Position numbers and translations under genes: made by a program. The notes beneath the pieces were generated by a model that was not told the DNA's origin, did not search any database, and saw only the letters and a list, made by a program, of their open reading frames with translations. Below, in pieces: positions 14,044 through 21,573 of a stretch of DNA of 39,384 bases. The first letter of the stretch is position 1; each line of letters opens with the position of its first letter. The stretch is from a virus. Location of the stretch: IMG/VR virus record IMGVR_UViG_3300029987_000017, positions 1 through 39,384 of that record, one strand, 5' to 3'.

Positions 14044-14769
14044 ATGACTAAGAATAATATCTATGAAATGGCACACTCAAATAATATGTTGCAATTAATA
14101 CCTTTAAAAGTTTTGAAAAATAAAGAGTTTGAAAAAGTTATATCTAGTTATAATTTGGATATTAATAAATTTTACCAAGTCGAAGGTAAATTACACCCAT
14201 ACTGCTATGTAGGTGGTACGGTATATATTGAAATTTATGAAATAAGCAAACAATCATTTGAGGCATTCCAAATTAAGAAAAGAATTGAACAAACAACACA
14301 AGCTCATAAAAAATGTTTCGAAGAAAATGATTATAGCTATTTGTTTATACTTATAGATAAACCCCTTAGATTTGAATGGTATAAAAAATTATTTGATAAA
14401 ATTCCAGATGACCAAAAATATGAAGTGTTTATAGATATTTATTCTTCAAGTGAATATGGATTTAGGAATTTAGATAGGACGCTAGTTGAAGAAATATTTA
14501 AAGATCACACAACAGATAAAGAGCTATTTGATACTGACGTTATCCCGATATATAGAGGTGAAGATAGTAAATCTACTCCATATAAAAAAGCGTATTCGTG
14601 GACTACTAATTTAGAAACTGCTAAATGGTTTGCTAATAGATTTAGTAAGAATGGTAAAATATATAAAGGTCAAGTTAATGTGAAAGACATATTAGATTAT
14701 TTAGAAGGCAGAAGTGAATCTGAAGTGCTAGTATTCCCTGAAAATGTGTTTAACGTAGAGAGAATGTAA
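14044..14769 (+). CDS. Probable ADP-ribosyltransferase (R-S-E class)
   Basis: The last ~75 residues carry the pattern of arginine-type mono-ADP-ribosyltransferases, which move ADP-ribose from NAD to proteins. R171 lies in a YRGED strand, S185-W-T187 is in AYSWTTNLETAKWFANRF, and an E-x-E pair is E225/E227 in RSESEVLVFP. Phage members (T4 Alt, ModA, ModB) modify host RNA polymerase and translation factors. The N-terminal ~160 residues are unique. ATG 14044 follows TGGAGTG. It has its own strong promoter and is a single-gene unit, fitting early expression. The fold is likely; the target is unknown. Confidence 0.6.
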   Translation: MTKNNIYEMAHSNNMLQLIPLKVLKNKEFEKVISSYNLDINKFYQVEGKLHPYCYVGGTVYIEIYEISKQSFEAFQIKKRIEQTTQAHKKCFEENDYSYLFILIDKPLRFEWYKKLFDKIPDDQKYEVFIDIYSSSEYGFRNLDRTLVEEIFKDHTTDKELFDTDVIPIYRGEDSKSTPYKKAYSWTTNLETAKWFANRFSKNGKIYKGQVNVKDILDYLEGRSESEVLVFPENVFNVERM

Positions 14770-14818
14770 ATAAGCAAGTAAAAACTATATTTTACCAAAA
14801 TATGTGAGGGAAATAATA

Positions 14819-15028
14819 ATGAAACATATTACAACAATTCAATTAAATGATGGTAAAACAATAACACAAGAAACTGAAGATAAAACTCAAGAAGATTGTA
14901 AGGATTACTGGAAGAATTATATAAAATATTGGGGAAAAGTTCACGGAAATTGGAGTTGTGCAAGAGTGTTGGAAATTGAAGAAAAAAAGGAGTGTAATAA
15001 TGAAAAAGAATTTATGGGTTGTTTATAA
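14819..15028 (+). CDS. Hypothetical protein, 69 aa
   Basis: ATG 14819 follows GTGAGGG by 8 bases; an in-frame GTG at 14804 is part of that site. The product starts MKHITTIQLNDGKTIT and is mixed polar with two C-terminal cysteines. It overlaps the next gene by 29 bases in another frame, so the two are likely translated from one message. Family unknown. Confidence 0.6.
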   Translation: MKHITTIQLNDGKTITQETEDKTQEDCKDYWKNYIKYWGKVHGNWSCARVLEIEEKKECNNEKEFMGCL

Positions 15029-15209
15029 AAATGGATATATCGAGGACTATTGTTTAATATATGCTACAACAGGATTAGAAGTAGTATCTGAATATTGTAA
15101 AGAGTTTGATAAAGAAATGATGACAATAGACGAATTTTATGAAACGCATACTGTAGATATGATCACACATATCGGAAGTGAGAAGATAAAAGAAATAATA
15201 TTTGAATAG
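15000..15209 (+). CDS. Hypothetical protein, 69 aa
   Basis: ATG 15000 follows AAAAAGGAGTG and lies within the end of the preceding gene. The protein starts MKKNLWVVYKNGYIEDY, with a beta hairpin then acidic helices. No cysteine pairs, membrane span or family is recognised. Confidence 0.6.
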   Translation: MKKNLWVVYKNGYIEDYCLIYATTGLEVVSEYCKEFDKEMMTIDEFYETHTVDMITHIGSEKIKEIIFE

Positions 15210-15220
15210 GAGGAACTAAT

Positions 15221-15490
15221 ATGATAATAGGTATATGGGATGAAGATATTACAAGATTAATGGAATTAAAAGAAAATGATGAACTGAGTGAATCCGATGT
15301 AGAAGAAGTTGCAGATCATTACAACGAAACTATGGACGAAGTTTATGCTTGTTTAATAATTGAATCAATAGATAGTATAGATATGACTAAGGATGTTAAT
15401 TGTACTGACTGTGGAAAAGTTATTAGTTTGGATGAGGCTTCAGCTTTCAATGGTATTTGTGAAGAGTGTGACAATAAAGAGGAAGATTAA
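15221..15490 (+). CDS. Acidic zinc-ribbon protein, 89 aa
   Basis: The C-terminus has a CTDCGK and a CEECDN pair separated by about 14 residues, a four-cysteine zinc ribbon (near residues 61-84). The N-terminal 55 residues are strongly acidic and helical (ITRLMELKENDELSESDVE). ATG is preceded by AGGAGGA. Small phage zinc proteins of this kind often lack an assigned role. Confidence 0.65.
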   Translation: MIIGIWDEDITRLMELKENDELSESDVEEVADHYNETMDEVYACLIIESIDSIDMTKDVNCTDCGKVISLDEASAFNGICEECDNKEED

Positions 15491-15508
15491 TTTCTTCCTT
15501 ATAGGTTT

Positions 15509-15530
15509 AAATGAAATCTATCTTTCATTT
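15509..15530 (+). other. Perfect 8-bp hairpin upstream of the ribosome-binding site
   Basis: AAATGAAA (15509-15516) pairs with TTTCATTT (15523-15530) around TCTATC. The stem ends at the first base of the GGAGTGAGGTGAT ribosome-binding region of the next gene, so it may protect or regulate the leader, or attenuate transcription from upstream. Confidence 0.45.
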
Positions 15531-15547
15531 GGAGTGAGGTGATAAAA

Positions 15548-15787
15548 ATGGACAGTGTTCAAGAAATGTACTATGTTACAACTAATGATAATAATTTTGA
15601 TAATACAAGGTATTATTTAGTAAATCATAGAGAGAAGAGATGGTGTATTATACCAAAAGAATATCATGGTTTAGCAAAGAATTTATATGGACTTCATTTA
15701 AATTGTTCCTTATTAAACTATACAATTGAAGACAAAACTAAGGATTATGAATTAGTCGAGTTAGACAGAGTAGGTGGAGGAGATTAA
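15548..15787 (+). CDS. Phage protein, first member of a duplicated pair, 79 aa
   Basis: ATG 15548 follows GGAGTGAGGTGATA; GTG 15539 is within that site. Paralogous with the gene at 16593: both have YY-(V/L)-T near the N-terminus, a YLV-(N/S)-H strand, CIIPKEYH and NLYGLHLN in the middle, and a YEL-x-x-L-D end. The middle motif suggests a small beta domain. Function unknown. The two copies lie about 1 kb apart around a DUF3841 gene. Confidence 0.7.
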   Translation: MDSVQEMYYVTTNDNNFDNTRYYLVNHREKRWCIIPKEYHGLAKNLYGLHLNCSLLNYTIEDKTKDYELVELDRVGGGD

Positions 15788-15827
15788 ATTAAAACAATAA
15801 TTTTAAGATGAAAGGAGAAGATATTTA

Positions 15828-16079
15828 ATGAATAAAATGCCTTATGAAATGAAAATACCTAAACATTTATATGTAAAGACACTAAAGATAAGAGATTTAC
15901 AAAAACAACAAAGAAGAATAGAAGATAGTATATTAGAGTGGTTTATTGAAAGAAATATAGATGTAACTGACACAGAATTTGAGGATGTTATGGGAAATAT
16001 AACAAATGCAGACTTTGTTGATCTTGAGCATTTTCAAAGAAGTGTAAATGAATATTTGAGAAAATCTAAAAATAGTTAA
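15828..16079 (+). CDS. Hypothetical helical protein, 83 aa
   Basis: ATG follows AAAGGAGAAG by about 8 bases. Residues 14-40 are a basic amphipathic helix (KTLKIRDLQKQQRRIEDSI) followed by acidic segments. Possible nucleic-acid or protein contact, but no family is recognised. Lies between the duplicated 79-aa gene and the DUF3841 gene. Confidence 0.65.
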   Translation: MNKMPYEMKIPKHLYVKTLKIRDLQKQQRRIEDSILEWFIERNIDVTDTEFEDVMGNITNADFVDLEHFQRSVNEYLRKSKNS

Positions 16080-16103
16080 AACAATGATGAAAGGATTAAT
16101 ATT

Positions 16104-16592
16104 ATGAAGTATTATACATTACAAACATTAAAGGCATGGAATGAATCTAAAGAAAAAGGATATTTAGAAGGTAATAAAAATTTTATAATGGATGATGAAA
16201 AATACTATCAATGGATGATAAATCAGATGTCTAAGAGATTAAAAGATTATAATGGCGAATATCCTATTTGGTTATGGTTAACTCTTGATAATATTAACAT
16301 TATAGATGCACTTGAAGAAGATTATGTATTATTAGAAATAGAATTATCTGAGGATAAAGTGCTATTATCTAATTTTTATGCTTGGCATGATATTATAAAT
16401 GATGGCTACTTTGGAGATAATAAAGAACAATTAACACAAGAAGAAAATTGGGAAATATTATTTAATAAAAAGGAATTGGATAAATTAGGATTTACTTTTG
16501 ATGATGACGATATGCAAGGAGTTACTGGTAAAATTGATTTGGATAATATAAAGGTTTTGAAATATATTTTAAATGAAATGAGGGGAAAATAA
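16104..16592 (+). CDS. DUF3841-family protein
   Basis: The sequence fits DUF3841, a family of uncharacterised bacterial and phage proteins: an N-terminal YTLQTLKAWNESKEKGYL, a YYQWMINQMSKRL segment and the tryptophan-rich PIWLWLTLDN. The C-terminal half has a W-E-I-L-F-N helix. The length of 162 residues agrees with the family. It is immediately followed (0-base gap) by the second copy of the duplicated small gene. Biochemical activity is not known. Confidence 0.75.
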   Translation: MKYYTLQTLKAWNESKEKGYLEGNKNFIMDDEKYYQWMINQMSKRLKDYNGEYPIWLWLTLDNINIIDALEEDYVLLEIELSEDKVLLSNFYAWHDIINDGYFGDNKEQLTQEENWEILFNKKELDKLGFTFDDDDMQGVTGKIDLDNIKVLKYILNEMRGK

Positions 16593-16826
16593 ATGGATTA
16601 TGACCAACAAATATATTATTTAACGAATGGTAATGGAATGAAAGATATAACTTTTTATTTAGTTAGCCATCAAGAAAAAAGATATTGTATCATACCTAAA
16701 GAATATCATAAATTAGCACAAAACTTATATGGGTTACATTTAAATGCAGTAGAATCAACAATTGAAGACTTCACAAAAGGTTATGAATTAAGAACTTTAG
16801 ATAATTTTTCAGAATATGATATTTAA
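16593..16826 (+). CDS. Phage protein, second member of a duplicated pair, 77 aa
   Basis: ATG follows directly after the preceding TAA. It is a paralogue of the 79-aa protein at 15548: YYLTNGN, FYLVSHQEKRYCIIPKEYH and NLYGLHLN correspond one to one. Its ribosome-binding site (GAGGGGAAA) is inside the DUF3841 gene, pointing to coupled translation. The pair flanking DUF3841 suggests a local duplication or recombination. Function unknown. Confidence 0.7.
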   Translation: MDYDQQIYYLTNGNGMKDITFYLVSHQEKRYCIIPKEYHKLAQNLYGLHLNAVESTIEDFTKGYELRTLDNFSEYDI

Positions 16827-16845
16827 GAAGAAAGAAGGGAAATAA

Positions 16846-17094
16846 ATGGATAATAAATTTCCAATACTAGGTTCAAATCCAAAAGAATATATTAAATCGG
16901 ATTTAATAAAACCTCATGAAAACCAAGCACTTATAAATCATAGTCAAACATTAAAAAGGTTAGCAGAACGTGGAGGACTTAGTTGGGCAGAAATGTTATA
17001 TATTTTAAGGGATGAACCTTTTAATTATAGAATACAACTATCTGAAACTGATGCAAGAACTAAGGTATTAGAAATTATCAACTTATATAAGTAA
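16846..17094 (+). CDS. Phage protein, copy 1 of MDNKFPILGS family, 82 aa
   Basis: ATG follows GAAGGGAAATA. Close paralogue of the gene at 33508: identical MDNKFPILGS start, shared NHSQTLKRL, ERGGL and ARTKVLEIINL. The conserved ERGGL segment occurs in widespread phage hypotheticals that precede an alpha-helical tail. The two copies lie about 16.7 kb apart. No function is established. Confidence 0.75.
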   Translation: MDNKFPILGSNPKEYIKSDLIKPHENQALINHSQTLKRLAERGGLSWAEMLYILRDEPFNYRIQLSETDARTKVLEIINLYK

Positions 17095-17103
17095 TATAAA
17101 TAG

Positions 17104-17157
17104 GAGACATGTTCAACTTGTAAAGAATGGGATAGTTCTTTTGTAGGAAGAAAATAA
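17104..17157 (+). pseudogene. Fragment of a cysteine-pair protein
   Basis: A short frame without start, preceded by a TAG at 17101, reads ETCSTCKEWDSSFVGRK then stop. C-x-x-C-K-E-W is typical of the small zinc proteins in this window. It may be the 3' remnant of a deleted gene. Only 17 codons support this, so it may be chance. Confidence 0.2.
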
Positions 17158-17187
17158 AATATAAAAAATAAGGGAGGTTATCATTTT

Positions 17188-17481
17188 ATGAGAATATTAA
17201 AAGGTAATTTAGAGTATTGTAAGTCTGATAATTGTTGGAAAGTGAATGGTGAAAAATTAGATTCAGTACTTTATGATTATACAAATTTAAAACTAAAAAT
17301 TATTATTGACGAATTACCAAGAACAGAACATTGTTCAATTTGTAATGATTCATTTTATTTAGAAGAATTAACAAAATGTGATAAATGTGGTAAAATGATT
17401 TGTTATAATTGTTTTGATAATAATATTAATTACAATCGTGATAATAATGAGTGTATATGCAATTATTGTATTAATAAATAA
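17188..17481 (+). CDS. RING/treble-clef-like zinc-finger protein, 97 aa
   Basis: The C-terminal 50 residues contain four cysteine pairs in order: CSIC, CDKCGK, CYNCF, CICNYC, with the spacing of a cross-brace zinc finger (RING, FYVE or PHD type). The N-terminal half has a short beta hairpin with two isolated cysteines. ATG follows AGGGAGG. Such fingers in phages are uncommon; a protein-protein or DNA contact role is inference. Confidence 0.65.
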   Translation: MRILKGNLEYCKSDNCWKVNGEKLDSVLYDYTNLKLKIIIDELPRTEHCSICNDSFYLEELTKCDKCGKMICYNCFDNNINYNRDNNECICNYCINK

Positions 17482-17532
17482 AACTATTGTAGAATATTAT
17501 ATATATCATTAAAAATAAGAGGTGATAATAAA

Positions 17533-17781
17533 TTGAATAAAAATCAAAGAGAATTATTAAAAACATTAGAAATTATAGCAAATTCAACTATGGCTTTATC
17601 TGATTCTGAAAATATTACTAAAAGTTTAAGTAAAGAACAATTACAAGAGGTAATTGAAAAGTATTCAGATAAAATAACTGATTTCGATATAAAAGACCTT
17701 CAGCAAGAAGCATACAATTATGAAGCAAGTGCAAATGCTATTTTATTTCAGATTGAAGAAAGGTTAGAGATGGAAGATTAG
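17533..17781 (+). CDS. Hypothetical helical protein, 82 aa (TTG start)
   Basis: A TTG start at 17533 lies 7 bases after AGAGGTGA, and no ATG is near, so an unusual start codon is required. The product (MNKNQRELLKTLEIIAN) is fully helical and acidic at the C-terminus. No motif or family is recognised. Confidence 0.6.
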   Translation: MNKNQRELLKTLEIIANSTMALSDSENITKSLSKEQLQEVIEKYSDKITDFDIKDLQQEAYNYEASANAILFQIEERLEMED

Positions 17782-17854
17782 AAATAATTAACAATATTTA
17801 TATTAGAAGAATAATTAAAAGAGCCATTTTAAAGGCTTGGAAGGAGGAATAATA

Positions 17855-18226
17855 ATGGATAGAAGTGAAGAATTGAAAAATGATTTTAAGAATAATTTAA
17901 AATTAATATCTAATGATTTTGATAAAATGTATTATGCTATAAGAAATGAATTAGAGCAGGAAATATTGAATAGAAAAGAACGAATAGAAAAAATAGAAGC
18001 CGAAACACACGAAATCTATGGAAAACTAACTATTAACATTTGTATAAACTTAATTAAAAGTAGATTACCATTAAGAGTTAAATTGTTTAATAAAGTAAAA
18101 TATGGAGGAAAGGGTATCCACAGCAACAACCACATTTTATTGGGGTTTTATTTAAATAACTCATATAATTGTTTTGAATATACCTTTACTGTCGATGAAA
18201 TAAAAGAATTTTTAAAAATAAATTAA
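17855..18226 (+). CDS. Hypothetical protein with N-terminal coiled coil, 123 aa
   Basis: ATG 17855 follows AAGGAGGAA; the in-frame TTG at 17837 lies before that site and is rejected. Residues 1-60 are a charged helix (NELEQEILNRKERIEKIEAE), followed by a beta-rich part (NNHILLGFYLNNSYNCFEYTF). No family is recognised. An AGCC/GGCT stem precedes the ribosome-binding site. Confidence 0.7.
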   Translation: MDRSEELKNDFKNNLKLISNDFDKMYYAIRNELEQEILNRKERIEKIEAETHEIYGKLTINICINLIKSRLPLRVKLFNKVKYGGKGIHSNNHILLGFYLNNSYNCFEYTFTVDEIKEFLKIN

Positions 18227-18269
18227 ATTATAATAAAATGAAGAATCTAAAAAGATAGGAGATAAGTAA

Positions 18270-18587
18270 ATGAGAGAAATAAAAATGGTTTTAATGAAAG
18301 AAGGGATACAAACTGATGATGGATTAGTTATAACTAAAGAATTTATTTTAAATTCATTGAATACCTTTATAGGAGTACCAATAATATTAATTGATAAAGA
18401 TAAAGAATATGAAATTGGTATAATAAAGTATCCAGTAAATTATATAAATGGAGAAGTAATAGGGAATGCATTATATTATGAAGATAATTGTATTAAAAAT
18501 AAATTTGATAATTATAAAATTGATATATTAAATTTATTAATTGGTGGAAATAGCTTTATATATCGTTGTTGTGAAGTATATAAATAA
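18270..18587 (+). CDS. Hypothetical protein, 105 aa
   Basis: ATG follows AGGAGATAAGTA. The N-terminal phrase (GIQTDDGLVITKEFILNSLNTFIGVPI) and a later G-x-V-I-G-N strand loosely recall the beta fold of phage prohead-protease/DUF2213 proteins. However, the protein is too short and has no catalytic residues in evidence, so this is only a resemblance. Otherwise unrecognised. Confidence 0.6.
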   Translation: MREIKMVLMKEGIQTDDGLVITKEFILNSLNTFIGVPIILIDKDKEYEIGIIKYPVNYINGEVIGNALYYEDNCIKNKFDNYKIDILNLLIGGNSFIYRCCEVYK

Positions 18588-18608
18588 ATTAAAAGAAGGT
18601 GAGGAATT

Positions 18609-18758
18609 ATGAAGAAATCAATAATGTCAGAACAATTTAAATTATTCTTACAGGTACAAGGATATGATAGTAATAAATATGAATACATAAGTAAAGATTG
18701 TTATGATTATAAGGTTAAGAATATTCAAACTGGTGTAGTAGGTTATATTAGATATTAA
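18609..18758 (+). CDS. 49-aa hypothetical protein
   Basis: ATG lies 6 bases after the AAGGTGAGG site. The 49-residue product (MKKSIMSEQFKLFLQVQGYD) is mixed polar and aromatic, rich in Tyr, and ends QTGVVGYIRY. Its stop is 15 bases before the next ATG with GGAGGAA between, indicating co-transcription. No family is recognised. Confidence 0.6.
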   Translation: MKKSIMSEQFKLFLQVQGYDSNKYEYISKDCYDYKVKNIQTGVVGYIRY

Positions 18759-18773
18759 GGAGGAATAAATTAA

Positions 18774-19334
18774 ATGAATAAAGAAGATATAGAGTTTTTA
18801 AAAGAATTACAACATGAAATGCTAACTCAAGATACAGTTTGTCAAGCGAATCCAAGATTTTGGGTAGTAATGCAAACTGTAAGAGATTACTGGGTTGACG
18901 ATAGTGTAGATGGAGTATGTATTTATGATACTGATTCATGTGAAAATGTATTTGAAGGGGAACTAGAAGATTTATCAGTATGGTTAAAAGAAAACTTCGA
19001 AATGATAACAAAATGTGAATGTAATTTTGGTGATTTAGAAATAGTTTGTGAAGATGATAATGAATTTTATATTACAGACATATCAAAAATTAAAGACTTT
19101 CTAGAGAAATATGATTATAAAAGATATTCTATTTGTAATTATAGAGAAAGAGAAGAAATAGCACAAGATACAATGTTTCTAACTCTTAGGGAATGTAGAG
19201 AACATATAGAAAGAAATAAACATCATTATAATAAACCACATACATATGCAATGACGGCTTGGAGAAGTCCACAAGTAGAAAGATTATATAATATATTAGA
19301 AAACACTAATTGGATGGAACTAGAAAGTAAGTAA
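18774..19334 (+). CDS. Conserved phage protein, 186 aa
   Basis: ATG is preceded by AAGGAGGAATAAAT. The C-terminal third has the phrase HHYNKPHTYAMTAWRSPQVE, which I associate with a widespread family of phage hypotheticals. The N-terminal half has aromatic-rich segments (NPRFWVVMQTVRDYWVDD), and an acidic linker joins the parts. No catalytic residues can be named. Function unknown. Confidence 0.75.
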   Translation: MNKEDIEFLKELQHEMLTQDTVCQANPRFWVVMQTVRDYWVDDSVDGVCIYDTDSCENVFEGELEDLSVWLKENFEMITKCECNFGDLEIVCEDDNEFYITDISKIKDFLEKYDYKRYSICNYREREEIAQDTMFLTLRECREHIERNKHHYNKPHTYAMTAWRSPQVERLYNILENTNWMELESK

Positions 19335-19342
19335 GATTGTCA

Positions 19343-19369
19343 TTTTAATAGGAGTTAAATAAATTAAAA
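19343..19369 (+). repeat. Leader repeat TTTTAATAGGAGTTAA, copy 1
   Basis: A 27-base stretch with TTTTAATAGGAGTTAAATAA before the ribosome-binding site of the gene at 19389. It is matched, with a one-base deletion, at 20098-20123 before the next gene. The AGGAG in it is too far from a start codon to serve as the ribosome-binding site. Confidence 0.5.
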
Positions 19370-19388
19370 ATATAAAGGAGAAATTATT

Positions 19389-20078
19389 ATGAAACTAACA
19401 ATGATTGATAAAACTACAGGAGAAGAAGAAATTATACTTAGTAATTTAGAAACAATAGATATCCCTAAAAATATAAATAAACAAAAATTTAAAAGAGGTA
19501 ATCTAGTAAAGTTACTAAAAGGTCACACTATATGGTCTATGAATACGAATGGAGAGCATGAAGAAATTGAAATTGATAATAATGCTGGCAGATTGGCAAT
19601 AATAGAAGGATCTTATGCAGACTTATACTGGGGGAATAATAGAAAGGATTATTCTATTATATTTTTAGATACTGGTGGTTCATTGGCTTGGAAGCATGAA
19701 AGTGAATTGGAGTTTATAGAAGAAGGTGGAGAACATTTATTGAAACAAGCCAAAGAAACTTCTGATAAATTACATAAAATAAATACGGATTTAAAATGGA
19801 TCAAGGATAATTTTAATAATAATTATGAGGAGGGGTTATCAAGTGGCACTATTTTATATTTGTTTGATAAAATAGGATTTGATAGTTCATTTAATAGAAA
19901 TGGAGAATTCTATATACTATTTAGTAACTGGGAAGAACGTAAAAGTATATTTGAATTATTGTTTAAAGGTGATAAAGATGGAATGAATGAAGAAATTAAT
20001 AAATTTTATAAAGCAGAATTTAAAGATAAATATTTAGAAAGCTATAACAAATTGTTTAATGAAGTTAGCAAATTGTAA
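19389..20078 (+). CDS. Hypothetical protein with SH3-like N-terminal region, 229 aa
   Basis: ATG follows AAAGGAGAAATT. Residues about 38-115 look like a beta barrel of the KOW/SH3 sort (FKRGNLVKLLKG, GRLAIIEGSYADLYW, YSIIFLDTGGSLAWKHESEL). The C-terminal half is helical with a central linker. A similar beta segment is in the protein at 35408. No enzyme motif is seen. Function unknown. Confidence 0.7.
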   Translation: MKLTMIDKTTGEEEIILSNLETIDIPKNINKQKFKRGNLVKLLKGHTIWSMNTNGEHEEIEIDNNAGRLAIIEGSYADLYWGNNRKDYSIIFLDTGGSLAWKHESELEFIEEGGEHLLKQAKETSDKLHKINTDLKWIKDNFNNNYEEGLSSGTILYLFDKIGFDSSFNRNGEFYILFSNWEERKSIFELLFKGDKDGMNEEINKFYKAEFKDKYLESYNKLFNEVSKL

Positions 20079-20097
20079 AATTATGTTAAAATACTTC

Positions 20098-20123
20098 TTT
20101 TAATAGGAGTTAATAAATTAAAA
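20098..20123 (+). repeat. Leader repeat TTTTAATAGGAGTTAA, copy 2
   Basis: Second copy of the 19343-19369 element, upstream of the gene at 20143; the body TTTTAATAGGAGTTAATAAA is followed by TTAAAA. Two adjacent genes thus share a leader, suggesting either a duplicated promoter-proximal sequence or a common regulator. Confidence 0.5.
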
Positions 20124-20142
20124 TAAGAAAGGAAATATAAAA

Positions 20143-20508
20143 ATGAGAGACAATTATAAAATAATAAAAGCTAAAGTTAGTGCAAGTTGCAAATACTATT
20201 GCAGTTACTATGAATTAAATGTATGGTTTCAAGATAGTGATTTAAATGAAAGAGGATATACATATAATATTGGAATGTACGATATTAAAGAAAAAGCTGG
20301 CGTTAAAAGAGGAGATGGATTTAAAAAAGTACAAGCATTTTTAGATTCAGATGAAGGAAAACTATGGTTAGAAGATTCTTTATATAACCAAGATTTAAAG
20401 TGTGAAATAGATGAATTAAAAGATTCAATCCGATTAAGTATATATAAAATGGATTTAGAAACTTTAAAGAAATTTGATGAAGTTGGCAAATCAATGAGAA
20501 CTAAATAA
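20143..20508 (+). CDS. Hypothetical protein, 121 aa
   Basis: ATG follows AGAAAGGAAAT. Residues 1-45 are a beta-rich region with cysteines (SASCKYYCSYYELNVWF); the rest is helical and acidic with DSDEGKLWLED near residue 68. No family is recognised. A hairpin (20539-20556) follows the stop. Confidence 0.7.
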   Translation: MRDNYKIIKAKVSASCKYYCSYYELNVWFQDSDLNERGYTYNIGMYDIKEKAGVKRGDGFKKVQAFLDSDEGKLWLEDSLYNQDLKCEIDELKDSIRLSIYKMDLETLKKFDEVGKSMRTK

Positions 20509-20538
20509 ATTATTACTTTTATCAATTCTACAAATAGT

Positions 20539-20556
20539 ATATCTTACTAAAGATAT
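20539..20556 (+). other. 7-bp hairpin in the leader of the next gene
   Basis: ATATCTT (20539-20545) and AAGATAT (20550-20556) form a perfect stem with loop ACTA. It is about 35 bases upstream of ATG 20592. It lacks a U-run, so a leader or operator structure is more likely than a terminator. Confidence 0.35.
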
Positions 20557-20591
20557 GGTCATAATAATGATATATATTTAGGAGGTATTAT

Positions 20592-21008
20592 ATGGGAAAT
20601 ATAATGAATGTAAGGCAATGGATTGAAAATTTTAATAATGGAGAATTTAACGAAAAAGATAAAGCGACTCAATGTTATGCAGGTTGGTATGATTGGTTTT
20701 GCAGAGATACATCATTAAGAAATAAAACTTATTATATGAGCAATATAATAAGAAAAATCAAAGATTCTCCAAAGATAGGATTAGATACTCAATGTATTCT
20801 ATTTAGAAATCACTGTCCAATATCTCACCCACTATATGATTCATTTAAAATATCAAATATTACTAGTGGTGAAATTGTATATGAAGTCAATATAAAAAGT
20901 GGGTTTGAGAAAAACAAATTCACAGTATATGGAATAGAAAATATGTATCAAAAACCTTTGTTTGGATGCGATAGGCAAAAAGAATTAGTGAAATGGTTTA
21001 ATAGTTGA
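20592..21008 (+). CDS. Conserved phage/plasmid-type protein, 138 aa
   Basis: ATG follows TAGGAGGTATT. Residues 6-40 (VRQWIENFNNGEFNEKDKAT then AGWYDWFC) have a strongly aromatic, conserved look. Later NHCP and GCDRQKELVKWF provide conserved-looking Cys/His/Trp positions. It may be a small enzyme or inhibitor, but I cannot place it. Followed by a strong GC hairpin (21013-21027). Confidence 0.7.
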   Translation: MGNIMNVRQWIENFNNGEFNEKDKATQCYAGWYDWFCRDTSLRNKTYYMSNIIRKIKDSPKIGLDTQCILFRNHCPISHPLYDSFKISNITSGEIVYEVNIKSGFEKNKFTVYGIENMYQKPLFGCDRQKELVKWFNS

Positions 21009-21012
21009 AACT

Positions 21013-21027
21013 AGGGCAAACTGCCCT
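21013..21027 (+). terminator. GC-rich hairpin terminator-like
   Basis: AGGGCA and TGCCCT form a perfect 6-bp stem with loop AAC, followed by TGATATTT. It is the most GC-rich stem in an otherwise AT-rich area, 5 bases after the 138-aa gene. The U-tract is interrupted. Confidence 0.55.
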
Positions 21028-21109
21028 TGATATTTAAAATGGAGACAAGCATTTAAACCTTTAGCTTTGTATGAAAATAATAAAATTATATATTATTGGA
21101 GGAAAGTAT

Positions 21110-21424
21110 ATGGAAAAATTAATAACATTATCATATGAGGAATATTTAGATTTAGAAAAAAGAGCAAACCAAAAGGATAGCAACAAGACAATATCTATTG
21201 AAATAATTGATGATAACTTAGATAATAATATTAAATCAAAATGTGAATACTGTGAAGTTAAGGAATGGGATAAAAAACCATTAATGATAAATGATAAAGG
21301 TGACTATTATGTAGTGATAAACTCATGTAACTATCTTGAAGATAGCGTTGTCGGCAATTCTGTTGATTATTCATTGTTTGGGAAACAAATAAAATACTGT
21401 CCTATGTGTGGAAGAGAATTATAG
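21110..21424 (+). CDS. Zinc-ribbon protein, 104 aa
   Basis: ATG 21110 follows TTGGAGGAAAGT; the longer in-frame start at 21071 has no site. A split zinc ribbon is visible: CEYC near residue 45 and CPMCGRE at the C-terminus, separated by a beta-rich insert (GDYYVVINSCNYLEDSVVG). Such split ribbons are common in phage hypotheticals. Role unknown. Confidence 0.7.
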   Translation: MEKLITLSYEEYLDLEKRANQKDSNKTISIEIIDDNLDNNIKSKCEYCEVKEWDKKPLMINDKGDYYVVINSCNYLEDSVVGNSVDYSLFGKQIKYCPMCGREL

Positions 21425-21487
21425 TCTAAATAAAAATTTAATTTTAAGACAATAATTTAAAATAACAAATTAATATATAAATAAATG

Positions 21488-21516
21488 TTGACACATGAAA
21501 TTATTGGGAATATACT
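21488..21516 (+). promoter_or_regulatory. Near-consensus sigma-70 promoter
   Basis: TTGACA at 21488-21493 (exact), 17-base spacer, TATACT at 21511-21516 (one mismatch). Followed by a leader with AAACAAATTAATA and the start at 21574. This is the best promoter match in the window. Confidence 0.8.
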
Positions 21517-21573
21517 TAAGTAGTACCAAGGAAACAAATTAATAAAATAATAAATGAAAGAAGGAATGTTAAA

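Noticed and set aside
18270-18587. Prohead protease for the 105-aa protein
   Set aside because: Only a short beta-fold phrase resembles the family; catalytic residues and full length are absent.
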